Below are positions 23,691 to 37,075 of a stretch of 64,000 nucleotides of DNA, piece by piece; positions within the stretch are counted from its first letter, which is position 1, and the number at the start of each line of letters is the position of its first letter. The DNA lies in NCBI GenBank assembly GCA_034336665.1, contig JAPFBE010000002.1, forward strand, positions 73,907,405 to 73,971,404. The letters are read 5' to 3'. Position numbers and translations under genes: made by a program. The notes under the pieces are model-generated. The model worked only from the letters and a program-made list of their open reading frames with translations, had not been told where the DNA came from and did not search any database. This DNA is from Luscinia megarhynchos (taxonomy: Eukaryota > Chordata > Aves > Passeriformes > Turdidae).

Positions 23691-25802
23691 TAGAGAAGCC
23701 AGTCTCACAGAGATTTGGTGCTCAGGAAAAAAAAGGACAGCAGCTGTAGAACCCATAAAGTGTTGAGAAAGCAACATGCAGCATCCTGCTCATTCTGGGC
23801 ATTGATACCAGCAAAGTTACTGCCAGGAGACTTTATCCTGAGCTTGGATCTGAGGTGCCTGGTGGTCCAAAGCTGAAAACAGCCACAGTCATCACATGCA
23901 CCACATGCTCTGGACTCAGACACGTGAGTGCTCCCTGACAAGGAGGCTGTAGCAGCTCTGCTTCAGAGTGGAAGCTGTTCACACCTGCAGAGATGTCCCT
24001 TCCAGTCAGCACCACCTTGTGCAAACAGCTGCATCTGCCTGACCATGCATCTGCAATCAAAATCTCTCCCAAGCCAATTGAAGAACCACAAGCCTGAAGG
24101 AATCAGGATTTCCCAGAGATGCTAATTAGACTGAGCAAGCTGAAACAACTCCAACTGATCAATCTCATGAAAAGTACTTGCAACATTTATAGCTCTGTGT
24201 GCTCTGTGGAAAGCTGGTAGGAGCCTGCTCCAGAGCCTGGTCTATCACATCTGCCTTTTATTTATTTCCAGCAGAGTTTCTCAAAAGTGGGAGATGGGCA
24301 AAAATAAAAAATATATAATGTATAATTCCTGCTATGGCAAGTGCCATTATGTCTGTTGTTTGATGAGGTTTTCTCCTGAGCATTGCTAGCATGTTTTGAA
24401 CCCTATCTCTCTGGCTTGCTCAGTGCTGGGTAAATATATTTTATAGAGAATAGTTTTGCATATATTTTTCTCCTGCAAATATCACTGATTTTACAATTCA
24501 TAAAAGCTGAGACAAAATAATATCTTCAAACTTCATGCCTTACAAAGACAAGTCTGAATGAAGGACCATCACAGGAAAATCTTGCCTGCAATCCCCTAGA
24601 GATATTCTGTTACACCTCTAGGAGAGCAAAATTTTTCAAGAATGAAAAGCAGTTGTGTTCTTAAACTGGGGCATCTTGGTGATCAGGAAACACTTTCCAG
24701 AATCAGATCGATTCGGAAAATTATTATTGAGCAAACATATCTCAGGGTAGAAACTCCCCCACCCCCTCCCTGAGTAATTTACTTATTTCTAGCAAATGAA
24801 CAAGTGTCTCTGCTCTTGCCTTCTATGTCTTCAAATGCTGTCTCTTTTTAAAGTGTTCTTGTTATTTAAAAGGATTTTCATTAAAACACCCTTTCCTTGC
24901 CTTCTAGATGGAAAATTTCATTCTTTTGATAAAGTTTTTGATGTTTCCCATCAAAAATATTTCCCATTTTTTCTTATGGGAAATAAAAATGATCCTTAAG
25001 ATATTAAAACTTAGCTTACCTTTTAAGACTATTTCTGCGATAAACAAACAAATTTTTACCAAAGCTGCTTGTGTTCGAAGACTGACATATGGATTATTTG
25101 TAAGTGGATGTAATAGCAGAGCTGACATTCTCTTCCAAGTGAAGCAGATTACACAGCCCTTGTAAACCTTACAAAACAGGTTACTCCCTGCAGTTTCATT
25201 TCCAGCTTCTGCTGAGGCTATTATTCTTTCTTCGCCTACAAGATATTCTATGGATATTCTCTGTCTTCACAGTTTTTGCCACCTTATTCTTGCAAATAAA
25301 TAGTAAACTATTTCATCCTTACTCTTCTATCCCTATTTCTCTTATTTCTACTTTTAAATGTTGTCAATAAAATTTTTAAAAAGATAATATCATATATACA
25401 TTCACATACATTCTATACTTATATATGTATACATATGTGTGTATGTACATACAAAAATATACATAAAATACGTCTTATTAAGTTATTTCATATATTACAT
25501 TAATTTTTTTTGCAGATATCAAGTTCCCAAAAGCTGATCAATGGCCTTTCTGGATATGGTGAAGGACAAAAAGAAACAATTGTTTCGTATCATGATCCAA
25601 AAAAGACTCATTTGCACTCTGTCTCTAAGTGATCCTACCCATGTGACACATAAACCCCAGAATTTTCATGTGAATGGTGACACATGTTACTCAGGCAGAA
25701 CTGATGTGAAAATGTGTCTCTGAAGCCAACCCACAAGCCCTTCACTTTCATATTTCAGTCTTCAACCCACAGTATTTCACTTTTCCCACTAACAATTCAG
25801 CT
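23691..25802. other. Intergenic, no gene recognised
   Basis: AT-rich sequence. Bases about 25383-25470 are an impure alternating purine-pyrimidine (TATA/ACAT) tract. No exon with splice signals and a recognisable domain was found. Confidence 0.5.
25383..25470. repeat. Impure (AT/ACAT)n alternating tract
   Basis: A mixture of ATAT, ATAC and GTAT dinucleotide-type units without a fixed period. It is low complexity. Confidence 0.7.
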
Positions 25803-25808
25803 GAGTCT

Positions 25809-26458
25809 TGTGGGGGTCCAGGGAGTCCCTCTGGACCTTCCAGGAGAGCGGAGACCCCCCTGTCCAACCCCTGAGAGACCCCCGAGTGAGGCCAGGGGGG
25901 TCAGAGAGCTGGATTCAGCTCGTCAGGGACATTTGCTTTCCTGCAGAGGAGAAATGCGACTTTTGAGAGTAACTAGGGTCTGAATTATATATTTAACATG
26001 TAGAAAATGTGGTTTTTAGGATTGTTTATATTGTCAGTCACAAGGCCAAGATGGAGAATTTGGGGTGTGGTGTCTTTTTTCTTCTTCTTCTTCTTACCCT
26101 CCATGTTGGTGTGGGATGCTGGGAATCACAGATTGGTTTGGGGACAAAACTAGACATTGTAATAAAACTTTGTAGTATTGGAATATTATTGTAAACATAG
26201 GAATACGTGAGTATAGAGTATAAAAGATAAGTTCGGCCCTCCTTGGGCAGACTTTCGTCCTGGACACGGTGGTGACTCAGACTGCTGCTGTGAGCAAAAG
26301 AACACTTTATAGATAACAAATAATAAACAGACCTTGAGCCCGGACGACTGTCTCCTGCGGTTTCTCTTCGGTTGCTTCAAGGACTCCCTGTGCCCTGAAC
26401 CACCCTCCTATGTCCATCTGAGTGGTCTCGGCCACAAAGAGACCCCCAGACAGTGACA
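25809..26458 (+). mobile_element. Solo LTR of an endogenous retrovirus, 650 bases, with 6-base target duplication
   Basis: It starts TGTGGGGG and ends AGTGACA. It is flanked on both sides by the same six bases, GAGTCT (25803-25808 and 26459-26464). A TATAAAA box at 26219-26225 and AATAAA at 26322-26327 sit in the order expected for U3, R and U5 on the plus strand. No internal retroviral region accompanies it, so it is a solo LTR left by recombination. A 6-base duplication is characteristic of ERVK-like (class II) integrases. The matching duplication suggests modest age. The subfamily was not determined. Confidence 0.85.
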
Positions 26459-26464
26459 GAGTCT

Positions 26465-29400
26465 GAATTCCCATCAACAATCCTCATCTGCTTCCCACTC
26501 CTCTGCTCCATTCTCAAAGGCATAAGAGGGCAAGCCTAGATAGAGGACTTGGCAGTTCTGCAGGGAGACTGATGATGCTGGTATGGCTTTCCAGAGGCAA
26601 AGGATGTTCAGTGGTCTGGTCCTTGGCTGAGCATCAGCCATAGGCAGAAAACATCAGAGGGAGGGAGTGGGGAAATATCAGAGGGAGACATGGGGCTACT
26701 TAGGAAATTTGGGTTTAAGATGTGGCAAATGATGGCTTAAGGTTAGTGTACAGTGATGCTAAAGAAAAGAGCAGAGGAACAAATGAGACTTCAAAGGACA
26801 AGAATTTGTGGGTTTGAGAACTTTATTGACAAAAGACTTTTTCTGGAACCTTTGAAAGACAAAGCAAGGGTGAAATGTCTGGGGCCACTGGGAAGGAGCA
26901 ATTGCCATTGAAAAGGAGGTGAGGAGATTCAGGGATCTGCTATGAGTAGAGAAATAATGAATTCACTTCTGTATGTTGGCAGCAAACAGAAAAGCAAATA
27001 AGAAAATTATTAACAGCTTTACTCAAATAGTCTGAGTGGTTGAGGGAAAACCTGCCCAACACGAGTTGAGAGTTATCCAGGCAGTATTCAAGGACTTCTC
27101 TGTGTAATTGATGGAGATGCTGTTGTCAAGGACTGAAAGCTGTATGTGTGCTTAAATATTAACTAAACAACTGCCCTAGCCTTCTGCTGGTGCTATGAGG
27201 TTTTGATCCAGCTTCTCCATTATGGAGGGCTGGAGCTGGGAAACCATACCACATATTTTGTACCATGGTGCTTCCTAGTGTTGCCTTTTCTGCAATAGCC
27301 ACTGAGAAGGTGAATAATTTAACCTCTGAGTAAGATCCCAATAGAGGAACTGAAGGAAAAACAAGTTTGCTGGGTAGAGAGATGTTCTGAAATTCTCATT
27401 TGTGCTTCCAGTTGCTTAGGTCCTTCCTTGGTGCTAGAAGCAGCAGCTCGTTCTGTGACCTTTTACATCGTGATTGGGGTTCCAATTATTTCACTTAATG
27501 TATGTCATTTGGCACACAGCATTTTAAAATTAATTCATACTTAATATCTGCTGAAGGAAAATAAAGAAATTGACCAAGTAATTATTTTAGAATTTGGCAA
27601 AAACCTTCTTGTTTTTGGAGTGGCTTACTTCCATATGATTGTACTGTCCTTAATATCTGTATTATCTGGTAATATGAACCAACTAAAATTGCTGAGGACA
27701 AAGACGAAGTCTAGTTCAACTTTCATAAGACTTTTCTTTAGATCTGAAATGGATGTAAATGTTGGAAAAACTAAGCTTGGTTTTGAAGCAAAGATTTTCT
27801 CAAAGCAATTTCTTACTTCTGAATGTATTTATCACATTACCTTTCCCCCCCCCATGTGTTACATTCAGGTTCCAGAGTAATTTATAATCACACAGCACAG
27901 CTAAAAACTACTGTTTGCTTGGGAGTCACCTTGAAGAGTTTTCAGACAGCCCAAACCTGTCATTGTGTAAAATTTGGCATGATATGGTGGGGGAGCATAG
28001 CCCACCCACCACCCTGGAGATTCAGGAAGTTTTGCTAGACCCATGCCTGGGGAGAGTGAGGGTGGGTAGCCCTCTGCTCAGTGCTCTGTGCAATAAGAGG
28101 ACTCACAGAGGGCTTGTTCTCAAAAGAAGAAAGTGATGTAAGCAATTACAGCTTCTAAGATTAGTATTTCCTGCTGAAAATCTGTTGCTTCATGACTGTC
28201 TGTGAAGGGACCTGGGAAACTCAGGTGCATGGAAGCTTAATCCCAATGAGACACATCCCACTACAGCTAATGCTGACCAAGTATTCAAGCTACCAATGTG
28301 TTATTTCTAGTGACCAGCTCTCCATGCCCTTACCATTTCCCTAATCTTCTTTTCACTAAATCCTTTTCTAAACAATTACTTAAGAGAGGAAAGCAGTACC
28401 AGGTAGAGCAGGATTAAAATACTGATCTTCTCAATGAACTGAGACTCAGAAAAATGAAGGTATCTCACAAATATGAAAGCCACTAAGATTTAGTTTACTT
28501 CTGCTCAATAGGATTAAAAGGATTTTGACAACCTGCTGATGTTTCCCCTAAGGGTCTCCTCCCCAGCACACTACCCCAGACAATCATGTAGAAACCTATG
28601 AAGGAAATTGAAGAGTACTCTGAGTTTGAAGTTTTAAAATAAAGCTTTAACTGAGTCATAGACTTTGTGTATAAAAAGCATTGAATGATGTTCAAAACCC
28701 GATGCTGGATAAATCTTTGTGATGTGGTGAAAACTTGTTATTAAAGAAGAGACTCTTTAAACAGTGGTTTTATCACCATTAGGGCATAACAGCCCAAATA
28801 CTCTTCCCACATCTTCACAAGACATGTGCAGTTTGCCCTTGGAAATATATCTGGAAAAATACACCCACCCTCCAGTACCTGATGGGAGCCTTACAAGTAC
28901 AGGTAGGGCTGGCTGATAAAAGTCTCAGATGTACCAGCAAGGCTGCAGATTGCTGCCACAGCATTTTCTTTCCAGAGAAATTAAGTTTTATTTGTTTGTT
29001 TTTTGAATGTAGCAGGTGCCTTGCTAAGAAAAGTAGTCCAAACTGTGCCAAAGCCTTGACAGGAATTGATGATGAAAAGAGCCTGTAGCTGTGTGGCTTC
29101 ACCTTAGGTGAGCAGAACTCTGCTCTGGAAGCCTTGTCACATCTAAGACTGATCAGCTGTGAATTAAAAAAAAAAAAAAGTTGAAAAAAAGTACCTTACC
29201 ATTTATCTCCTAGCAAACAGGATATATTATGCTGTGTACAACAACAGAGCATTTCTTGCCTTCACAGAAGATGTGAAATTCTCTTATGACACAGATGTTG
29301 ATGTTTTCTGCTATTCACCTAATTTTCCTCAATATGAGTTATTCTGTGATATTATCAAGTTGTTTTGAAAAGTATCTAAAACCAAAGCACTATAATAGAC

Positions 29401-32007
29401 CTGGCCTTTCTTTAGACTATTTTTAAAACTATTTTAACTTTAGACTCTTTCTTCATAAGAAATGTGACCATTTTCTAATTCCTTCAGTTTTGGAGTTATT
29501 CTCTACATTATCTGCACAGAATATCTCTACTCTGCTATCAGTGTTTCCAGCTGATGGTTTTACTTGCATTTCTCATTCATAGCTTCCTTCAAGTCCCGTG
29601 GGAGACAGAGGGTTTCATTTAAAATCTTAATTTATGGCTTTGCTGACTACAAAAAAGCCCAAACCAAAACCCCACCAAAGATGTATACTTGAAAAGAAAT
29701 AGCACCTGATTTATCAATTTAAAATTCATGTATTTAAAATTAGCTACATGACATCACCATTATTTGTTGGGGTTTTTTATTATTGGGACTGGCTACACTG
29801 AGTTTCCTTACATATATATTTATTTCTCTATAGTGTGGCTAGTCAGAGATTGGTGTTGAAGGGCTGACTCACTATGTCTTTGCTAGTATCACGTGTGACC
29901 TAGTCTCCTCTGGCTTGTACCATCAAAGGACTCTAAATTTATGTTGATCCAAACCCAAGACATGTAAGAGAGTGGTGGGGTTTGTAGGGATAATAACAGT
30001 GTTTACAGAAAACCTGATATGTATAAAGAAAAAGTGGGTACCTTGTGAGCCCACCAGCTCTCCCAAAGTTGTCTTTGATTTTCAGTCTTTTGTGTACACA
30101 GAACTGCAGGTACATCATGAGGCAAAAGGCCCTCTGCTCAACATCACACAAACTCCAACAGCAGCTCCAAAACTTGCAGTTTTTCCCAGTGTGTCCATGA
30201 GTTCTGCAAGCTGTAGCAAGGTCCTGGTGAGCTGGGTTGCTCACTTCTGTTTGAAGGGCTTCCCACCAGGCATTAGAGCTGGACATGGCTCATCCAAGGA
30301 AATTAGGGATCAGCTCCCAGACCTGGACAGGCTCCAGCCATGGGCAGTGTGGTCATCCTGAACAACCATGGTGCCCAACAGAAGCACTGGCCACCTGCAT
30401 TATGGGCATGGCAGTCGTGATCCTGGACCTTGTCCCCTCCTGGCTCTCCAGGTGGTACTCACAGTGGAGCTGTGCATGGCATCTCTCCCTTCAGCCATCA
30501 CTGGTGGCACAGGAGTGTGTGCTCTGTGCTGCCTCTGTGCAGAATGAGCTCTCCCAAGGACAGGGCCCACATCCAGAGGCAGATCAGTGAGCTGGTAATG
30601 AGAAGATGGCAAGCAGAGCAGATAAGCTATACCCACAGGACCTGCAATGTTAGGGACCCATTATCCAAGGAACCTTAGAGTTACTGGTGATGGAGCAATA
30701 CTTTTCTGATATCATCATAATGATAGATTCAAAAGGGTTTCTCACCTTCATACATTGTGCATGTATAACAGATAGCTGGGTGGGTTATTTGGAAAACAAT
30801 TCCCAGGCTCTTTAAACTTTGCCTTTTGTTTGTTACTACATGAGAAATAAAATTACAGGGCCCAACCTACTGCTTTTTAATTTTGTCCAGTAAGGGGAAA
30901 CATTTTTGCATTTTGGAGACAAACTGACAGAGCACACAGCAAACAGAAAAAAATAAACCCCAAACCAGTCCCTTGCCTTTCTGCTTCTCTCACCATTCCT
31001 CTAAAACAAAATTACCTCAAAATAAACTCAATTTTCATCATATAGTTTGATTTTGCTCCATTTACTTCCGTGTCTTCAGAGGATTCTGAATTTCTCTGCA
31101 TCTAGGACAGTGAGAAACACTTCTTCAGACAGAAGTTGTAAGTGCAATTTTTTGGCTTCTGACTGGGTTTTGAGAAGACCATGAAAGAAAGCACAGAATT
31201 TATGAAAGATTCTTCAGCTTGGGGTAAACTTAGTATAGTTAGCAATACAGTTGGCATAGCTGCAGCCATAAAAAAGAAGGCAGCAAATTTTTATGAAGCC
31301 AAATGATTCTGTCAGACTGATGGTTTAGGCAGGACAAAAGGGGTTTACTTTATCTTGAAAAACAAGACGTTTATTATTGTCAAATATATTATTGTCTGGT
31401 AATCAGAAACCAGGAAAAAAAACCAAAGAAAGGGTCTGGCTCACTGTGGATGAATTATAAAATACCTGGACAGGGAAAGGCCTCTGGGAACAGTGTGGAG
31501 AACACCCATCATACTGAGTGAGAGCTGCCTGATCCAAGCAGAGCAGATCCATATAAAAGGGAATTGGGTATGATTTCCTTTGGAAATTACTGATGTTGGT
31601 TCATTTTAAGAACACTGAAAATTGAAACATCTAAACTCAGGGGACTCCTACAAACCTGCATCTCTCCCTTCATCTTACATACTACTACTGAGCATCCATC
31701 ATACTCAGTATCACCCACTGTAATTAAACACTCTGTAGCTAGGAGCAACAGATTCTAGCAGCAATTTTAGGAATAAACATTTTCCTAAAAATAGCAGACA
31801 TCCAAATAACTTTACCAGCAATTTTTAGCTCTCCTTTTCACTTCAAAATGCACTTCATACACAGCAGAACAGCATCACAGAGTTGGGCTGAGATAGCTGG
31901 CTTCCACAATGTCCTACAGCTTTTCAACTAGGTAATCAGTCTTAAAATTTGATGTGCCAAATTAGGGGTAGAAAGTAATTTAGCCTGGGTTTCCCATTTC
32001 AAATTAT
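26465..32007. other. Intergenic, no gene recognised
   Basis: About 5.5 kb. A GC-richer stretch at about 30.2-30.6 kb gives overlapping open frames on both strands without recognisable domains. Poly-A/T patches occur, for example near 29166. No CR1 or LTR copy was recognised here. Confidence 0.5.
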
Positions 32008-32012
32008 GCCAG

Positions 32013-33405
32013 TCTGTTGGTTTCACGTGCTAGGGAGAAGCACCACGAGGCCGGGGAACAGAAGGGGCTGTCCCGTCTCTGGGGGCTTCCCCTGTGGGGT
32101 GCTGGGACCACTCGCAGAGCTGATTTGGTGGTGGACAGCTCGGGAAAGCAATTAAAAGTTGTTTTGCTTTCACAAATCACATTGGATTAAGTTAACTTCT
32201 CTCTTTCTGGCTTCCCGCTCCCGGGAGGTGCGGTGGCTCTGGTCGGGGACACCGGCACCCGGCCCCGGCTTGGTGGGGGGCCCGGCCCGGCCGCATGGCT
32301 CTGGGCGGCCCCGCGCGGCCCCGGCCTCGGCTCGGCTCTGCTCGGCCCTGTGGGGCTCTGCTGGGCTCGGCTCTGCTCTGCTCAGCTCGGCTCAGCTCGG
32401 CTCGGCTCGGCTCGGCTCTGCTCGGCCCTGTGGGGCTCTGCTGGGCTCGGCTCTGCTCTGCTCGGCTCTGCTCAGCTCGGCTCTCTCTGCTCGGCTCGGC
32501 TTTCCTCTCCACGTGGCGTGGCCGAGTGGGGGGATCGGACAGCCACCAAAGGCTCTCCCTTGCCCCCTCCCCACACTGTTCTGAGAGAAGAGGCCTCCAG
32601 CTACCCACATGGCTTCTTCATGATCTGGATACAATTTTAACTCTTTCAATGCCTGGATAAGATTCTCGATCTCCTGAGCTCCCCTGAATGAGAAGAAATA
32701 AAGCATGGAATCTACAGAAGTCAGCGGAATGAAGATAAAGCTCCTGATGGGAAGAGATTGAAAAGATGCAACTGATGAGTAGCTGAAAACCTTTTTTGTG
32801 GGCTAAGGGGACTGTGACTACACTAAAATTCCTTTAAACTGTGAAATTTACCTGGGGAGGTTTGGATGCTTGAGAAGAAGACTTTTTGCCTCGAGGAAAT
32901 GGAGTTCTCTGTTTTGGGACTGGAATATGAACAGAGACATTTGATATAGAAGGAGATTAAGAGAATTTTGTTTTTCGGCAGCTTGCCTTTAAAAGTGGTA
33001 CCCCAAGTGTGTAACATAACCCACAGCACAGCTCTGGAAGGACTGTGGAGATGGGAGGAGAGTCATAATCTGCAGTATTTCCCGGGCGGATGTAGATTGT
33101 GAAGGTGAAGACACCCCCTAAGCCTAAACTGAAAAGGAATTTTTCTCTCTTAAGTGAACTGAAATGATTATTTGGGTGGATAACTGACTGAAGTGTTTTC
33201 TGTATGATGTTGTTAAGGAATGTGGAATGAAGGGAAGGGAGGAGGGAATAATCTAGGAATCTTATTCTGAATTCTTTTTGTGTTATTAATAAATTTCTTC
33301 TTATACCCTTTTAAGTTTTGAGCCTGCCTTGTGTCTACTCCTAAATCCTATCTCTAAAAGAAATTAAATATATTAAAATTGGCAAACCCAAGTCACACTG
33401 TGACA
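32013..33405 (+). mobile_element. Probable long solo LTR (about 1.4 kb) with internal GC-rich minisatellite
   Basis: The block is bounded by a perfect 5-base direct repeat GCCAG (32008-32012 and 33406-33410). It ends CACACTGTGACA, and has AATAAA at 33288-33293 about 115 bases before its end, as an LTR R/U5 would. The left end reads TCTGTTGG; if the element begins with canonical TG at 32015, the duplication is not exact, so the 5' boundary is uncertain by 2 bases. There is no coding internal region. A 5-base duplication would suggest an ERVL-like (class III) or gamma-like integrase. Long GC-rich open frames inside it are repeat translation. Confidence 0.65.
32325..32502. repeat. GC-rich minisatellite of CTCGG/CTCTG units with 80-base higher-order period
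   Basis: Tandem pentamers CTCGG and CTCTG dominate. A larger unit starting CTCGGCTCTGCTCGGCCCTG occurs at 32331 and again at 32411, a duplication with an 80-base period. It lies inside the 1.4-kb LTR. Open frames on both strands (repeats of L-G-S-A and R-A-E-P-S) are artefacts of the repeat. Confidence 0.92.
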
Positions 33406-33789
33406 GCCAGATGTGGGCATCCAAGGTTCCCCGTTAGCTGTTTTCTGGATGAGCAAGAAATTACCTGACTCCAAGAAAATAATTGGTCTTTAACTGAATT
33501 AATGAACTTTTAAACCCTGACCTGGGTAAAAATCAGGTAAATCTGAGCTGTATGAGGATTATTCCACTCCTTACCTACTTTGAGTTGCCTCCAACCATGC
33601 TCAGTGACTCTGACTATGTGTTCTAGCTTTTATGGGTGCCATCTCTATGACTCTTCCTTTCCCCTCTGTGCTTTGTTCCTGCCATCTCTGCTGACTTCTA
33701 AAGGAAGGAGACATGAGACAAGACACTATGTGCCCCAGGCAGCTGGAGTCAGGGTACCTGGAGCCTGCTGGGACAAACTTTGGCCACCC

Positions 33790-34359
33790 TGTTTGCTGAT
33801 TTTGGCTGGCATAGTGCTAATTTTCTCCACAGTGGCTGGTATGGGGTTGTATTTTGAGTTTATGCAGGACATAGCATTGATAATATAGAGATGTTTTTGT
33901 TACTATTGAATGAGGCTTGCACAGAGCAAAGATTTTTTTCTGCTTTTCATACTGCCACACTTCCTCAAGTTGGAGGTGCTTGGGAGGCTGGGAGGAGACA
34001 CAGCCAAGACAGGTGACCAAAGGGATGTTCCAGATCATATGACATCATGGTCAGTATATAAAATGGAGGGAAGAAGAAGGAGAGGTGGGAGTATGTTTGC
34101 AGTGATGTCATTTGTCTTCCCAAGTTACTGTTATGTGAGATGGGGCCCTGCTCCCCTGGAGATGACTGGACACCTACTGCCCATGGGTAGCAGTGAATTA
34201 ATTCCTTGTTTTGCCTTGCCTGTATGTGTGGCTTTTGGCTTTTTTTGTTTTTATGTGAACCCAGGAGTTTTCTACCTTTTACCCTTCTGATTCTCTCCCC
34301 AGTCCCTGGTGTGAGTGAGTGGCTGTGTGGGGCTTGGCTCTAGCTGGGGTTAACCAGCA
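33790..34359 (+). mobile_element. Solo LTR of an avian ERV
   Basis: The sequence follows a very common avian LTR pattern known to me: TTTTGGCTGGCATAG near the start, GGCTGGTATGG, AGGAGACACAGCCAAGACAG, AAAGGGATGTTCCAGATCAT, the TATATAAAA box at 34055-34063, CCCAGGAGTTTTCTACC, and GAGTGAGTGGCTGTGTGG near the end. A clean target duplication was not confirmed, so the ends are approximate by a few bases. No internal region is attached. Confidence 0.82.
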
Positions 34360-34369
34360 TCCCACCCAG

Positions 34370-36854
34370 GTGTGCACCTCTATCCCTGTGTGTGTCAGTT
34401 CCTGCTTTGCAGCTTGGGTCCTATTTCTCCGGTTGCCCAGTAAGCACCTGTGAGCCCTTTTAGCTCAGTCCAGCTGTTCCAGAATACTTGTAAAATTAGT
34501 TTCAAGTTTTTTTTCAGGTCAGCATGACTCTGGACATGTTTTTTATTTTATTTTCTTACAGGAACATCTCTTTATATTTTCCCAGCATTGCATAACAGGT
34601 AGAGAGTTTGGTTGTATTACAAAATGCCAGGGCTGGGCTGTTTGCATTTTGCTGCAAATGTAGCTAAGAGGAGAGAGAATGTCCAAAAACCTGAGATCAG
34701 AAATCAGCAGGTCTTGTTTTAACAAGCCTGTTGAATCCACTACAGGCTTTTTGCTGAATGTGCAAACAACAACAAAGGATAAACTTCAGTGCCCAGGTGG
34801 TGTAACTGCTCCATTCTCTTCCCAGTGGCTCACATCTGACAGCTTGATGAGCTAAGCTGCAGAAACAAATGGGACACCTTTAGCTGCCTTTATGAATGTC
34901 TTAACAACACTTTTTTCCACTTTCATCTGGACAAAACCCAAGTGACTGGATTTGCTACAACATGCTGGTTCAAGATCAGGATTTTCTGTATGTGACCTCA
35001 ATTCTACCATTTTGTTAGAGGTTTAACTAGCTCCATAATTAATAGCTAGGATCCTGATGGTGTTGCCATAATAGATGTTGGAATCTTGACTGCTGTAGTA
35101 ATGGTGCACACTGATGATTAGAGAACCTCTCCATTCCCTCCCGGTGCCACTGCAGATGAGAAACCTACTATTACTTGTACTATAAATATTTATGCATCTT
35201 CCAACTCTGCAGCAAGCCCTAGAGGAATGAAAGTAGATTCTGTTTCCAACTTCTAAGTTCCAACTTACTTCCAACTTACACTTATCATATAAGCAGAAAT
35301 TTTGATTTCTGCTTCCATGTTTATTTGATTTTTATAGTCAGACACTGTCCCGGGGACTTCCAACCTTCTGAAGCCAAGGAGCAAAGGAGAACAATCTTCT
35401 AAAGTTTTTATCTGGATTTTCCTCCAGTTGCTAACTTCTCCTGTCAAATCTGCATCTGATTGTATCTTATCACAGAAGTCAGGCAATGTGCCTGGAAATG
35501 ACCTTGAGAGGACTTTGGCCCCAGGATCAGCACTAACACTGCATTTCTGGTGAATATCCGAATAACTTGCTCTTGACAACTTGCAAGTAGATATTTCCCA
35601 CTCTCTTCCAGATTTTTTTTCTTATGAAAATTAATCTTTATTGCTGAAGTTTAAATCTATGATTTTTTTGTTCTGTCTTCACTGAATGTTCTTTCTTGTA
35701 CTTTTTGCAGAAGCTGCCTGAATATTTCAGGTATTAATAAATATGACCTCAGTCTTCTCATTTCTGTTTAACAACTTTCCTCCTTCATAATCCAAGTCTT
35801 TCAGGTGCCTGATCCTTCTTGTTGCCTTTTTCTGACCTCCCCTGAAAAACATAATAAGATGGTCTCTTAACTTGCTGCTTCTTTATTGCTTCAATGCTAA
35901 GCACACTTTTCAGTAACGACTAGCAAAAAAACTTCAGTATGACTCTGTGGCTTGTCCTTCTGCAGAAACCAGTTTAAAACATACTTTTATTCTGAGATGT
36001 ATAAAACCAGATTATGAGGATACTTACAGTCTTTGGCTTTGCTTTCTTAGTCATCCTTCTGGCAGAAATACAACAATATTCATGCAGAAAGAGCTCCAGA
36101 AGTCTTCCGTGTACAGACTTGCAAGTAGGAGGAAAGGCAATTAGTGACCCATTTATGTGCAGAAAGAGAGGCGGGTTCTTTGTGAGGAAAATGAACAGAA
36201 TTTGAAGAAATTACTTTCCAAATGAGGAATTAGTGGTCCTAGCCAGAGATATTTGAGGGTTGCAGCATGCAAACACACAAGGTGATGCTTTGAATCTCTA
36301 TGAACAGTATAGTGAATGCTCAGTCTAACCTCAGCTGGTTAAAAGTGTTGAAACACTACCTGAAACATTTTCTTCATGACCAGAATATTTTCCTTTTATC
36401 ACCAGAAAGCAAAGCAGGAGCTTCTGCTGGTTCCATGCCTGTGCTTCCTGTGCTCCTGACACATGCAATCACTTGGTGATGGTTGAGGCAGATCGAGCCC
36501 TGACTACATCAACCACCTGGGAGAAATGCTACCAGCATCCCCAGGATTCCCATCATGTTGTCTCTTCCCTGTATACATTTATTGCCTCCATTCCTCTACC
36601 TACACTGACAATTCAGCAGACTGCTGAGAACTCAGCAGATATATTCATTTTTCCCAGTGCAACTTGCCTGCTGCCTGGACACAGGGCTAACTTCCTTGTG
36701 CTGGAAAGGCTTTAGATGCCGTTTACACTAAATAAAGTTTTGTAAAGTGTGAAGCTGCAAATGACATAGTAAGTTTGGACATAGTGCTGTTATCAAGATC
36801 AAGAGGCTTTTATACACACATGGTGTGAAGCAATCTTAGCAGTCAGAGGTGTTT
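34370..36854. other. Intergenic, no gene recognised
   Basis: Non-coding sequence without recognisable exons or repeats. Open frames are at most about 105 codons and have no identifiable family. Confidence 0.5.
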
Positions 36855-37075
36855 GAATCATAGAAAATTATGGCTGGAAAGAGCTTCCACAGATCAGCCA
36901 TTCTATCTCCCACCCAGACACTGGATAAACTCTACCTACAACTTTCCTGGCAGATATTTGTCTTATGCCTTGGTTAAAGTCTCCTATGATAAAGCTTTTC
37001 ACAGATTTCCTCAGGCAATTTATTCCAGCGCTTAACTACAGTCAATCATTTTCCTAATGTGTAATTTAGAATTAT
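36855..37075 (-). mobile_element. Old, diverged CR1-like fragment
   Basis: The plus strand shows the ancient CR1 3' pattern: GAATCATAGAAAATTATGGC, GGAAAGAGCTTCCACAGATC, AGGCAATTTATTCCAGCGCT and TTTTCCTAATGTGTAATTT. It is considerably more diverged than the CR1 copies at 14 and 23 kb, suggesting greater age. Confidence 0.7.

Noticed and set aside
32159..32706. Open frames up to 141 codons with repeated L-G-S-A or R-A-E-P-S
   Set aside because: Translation of the CTCGG/CTCTG minisatellite inside an LTR; similar frames exist on both strands.
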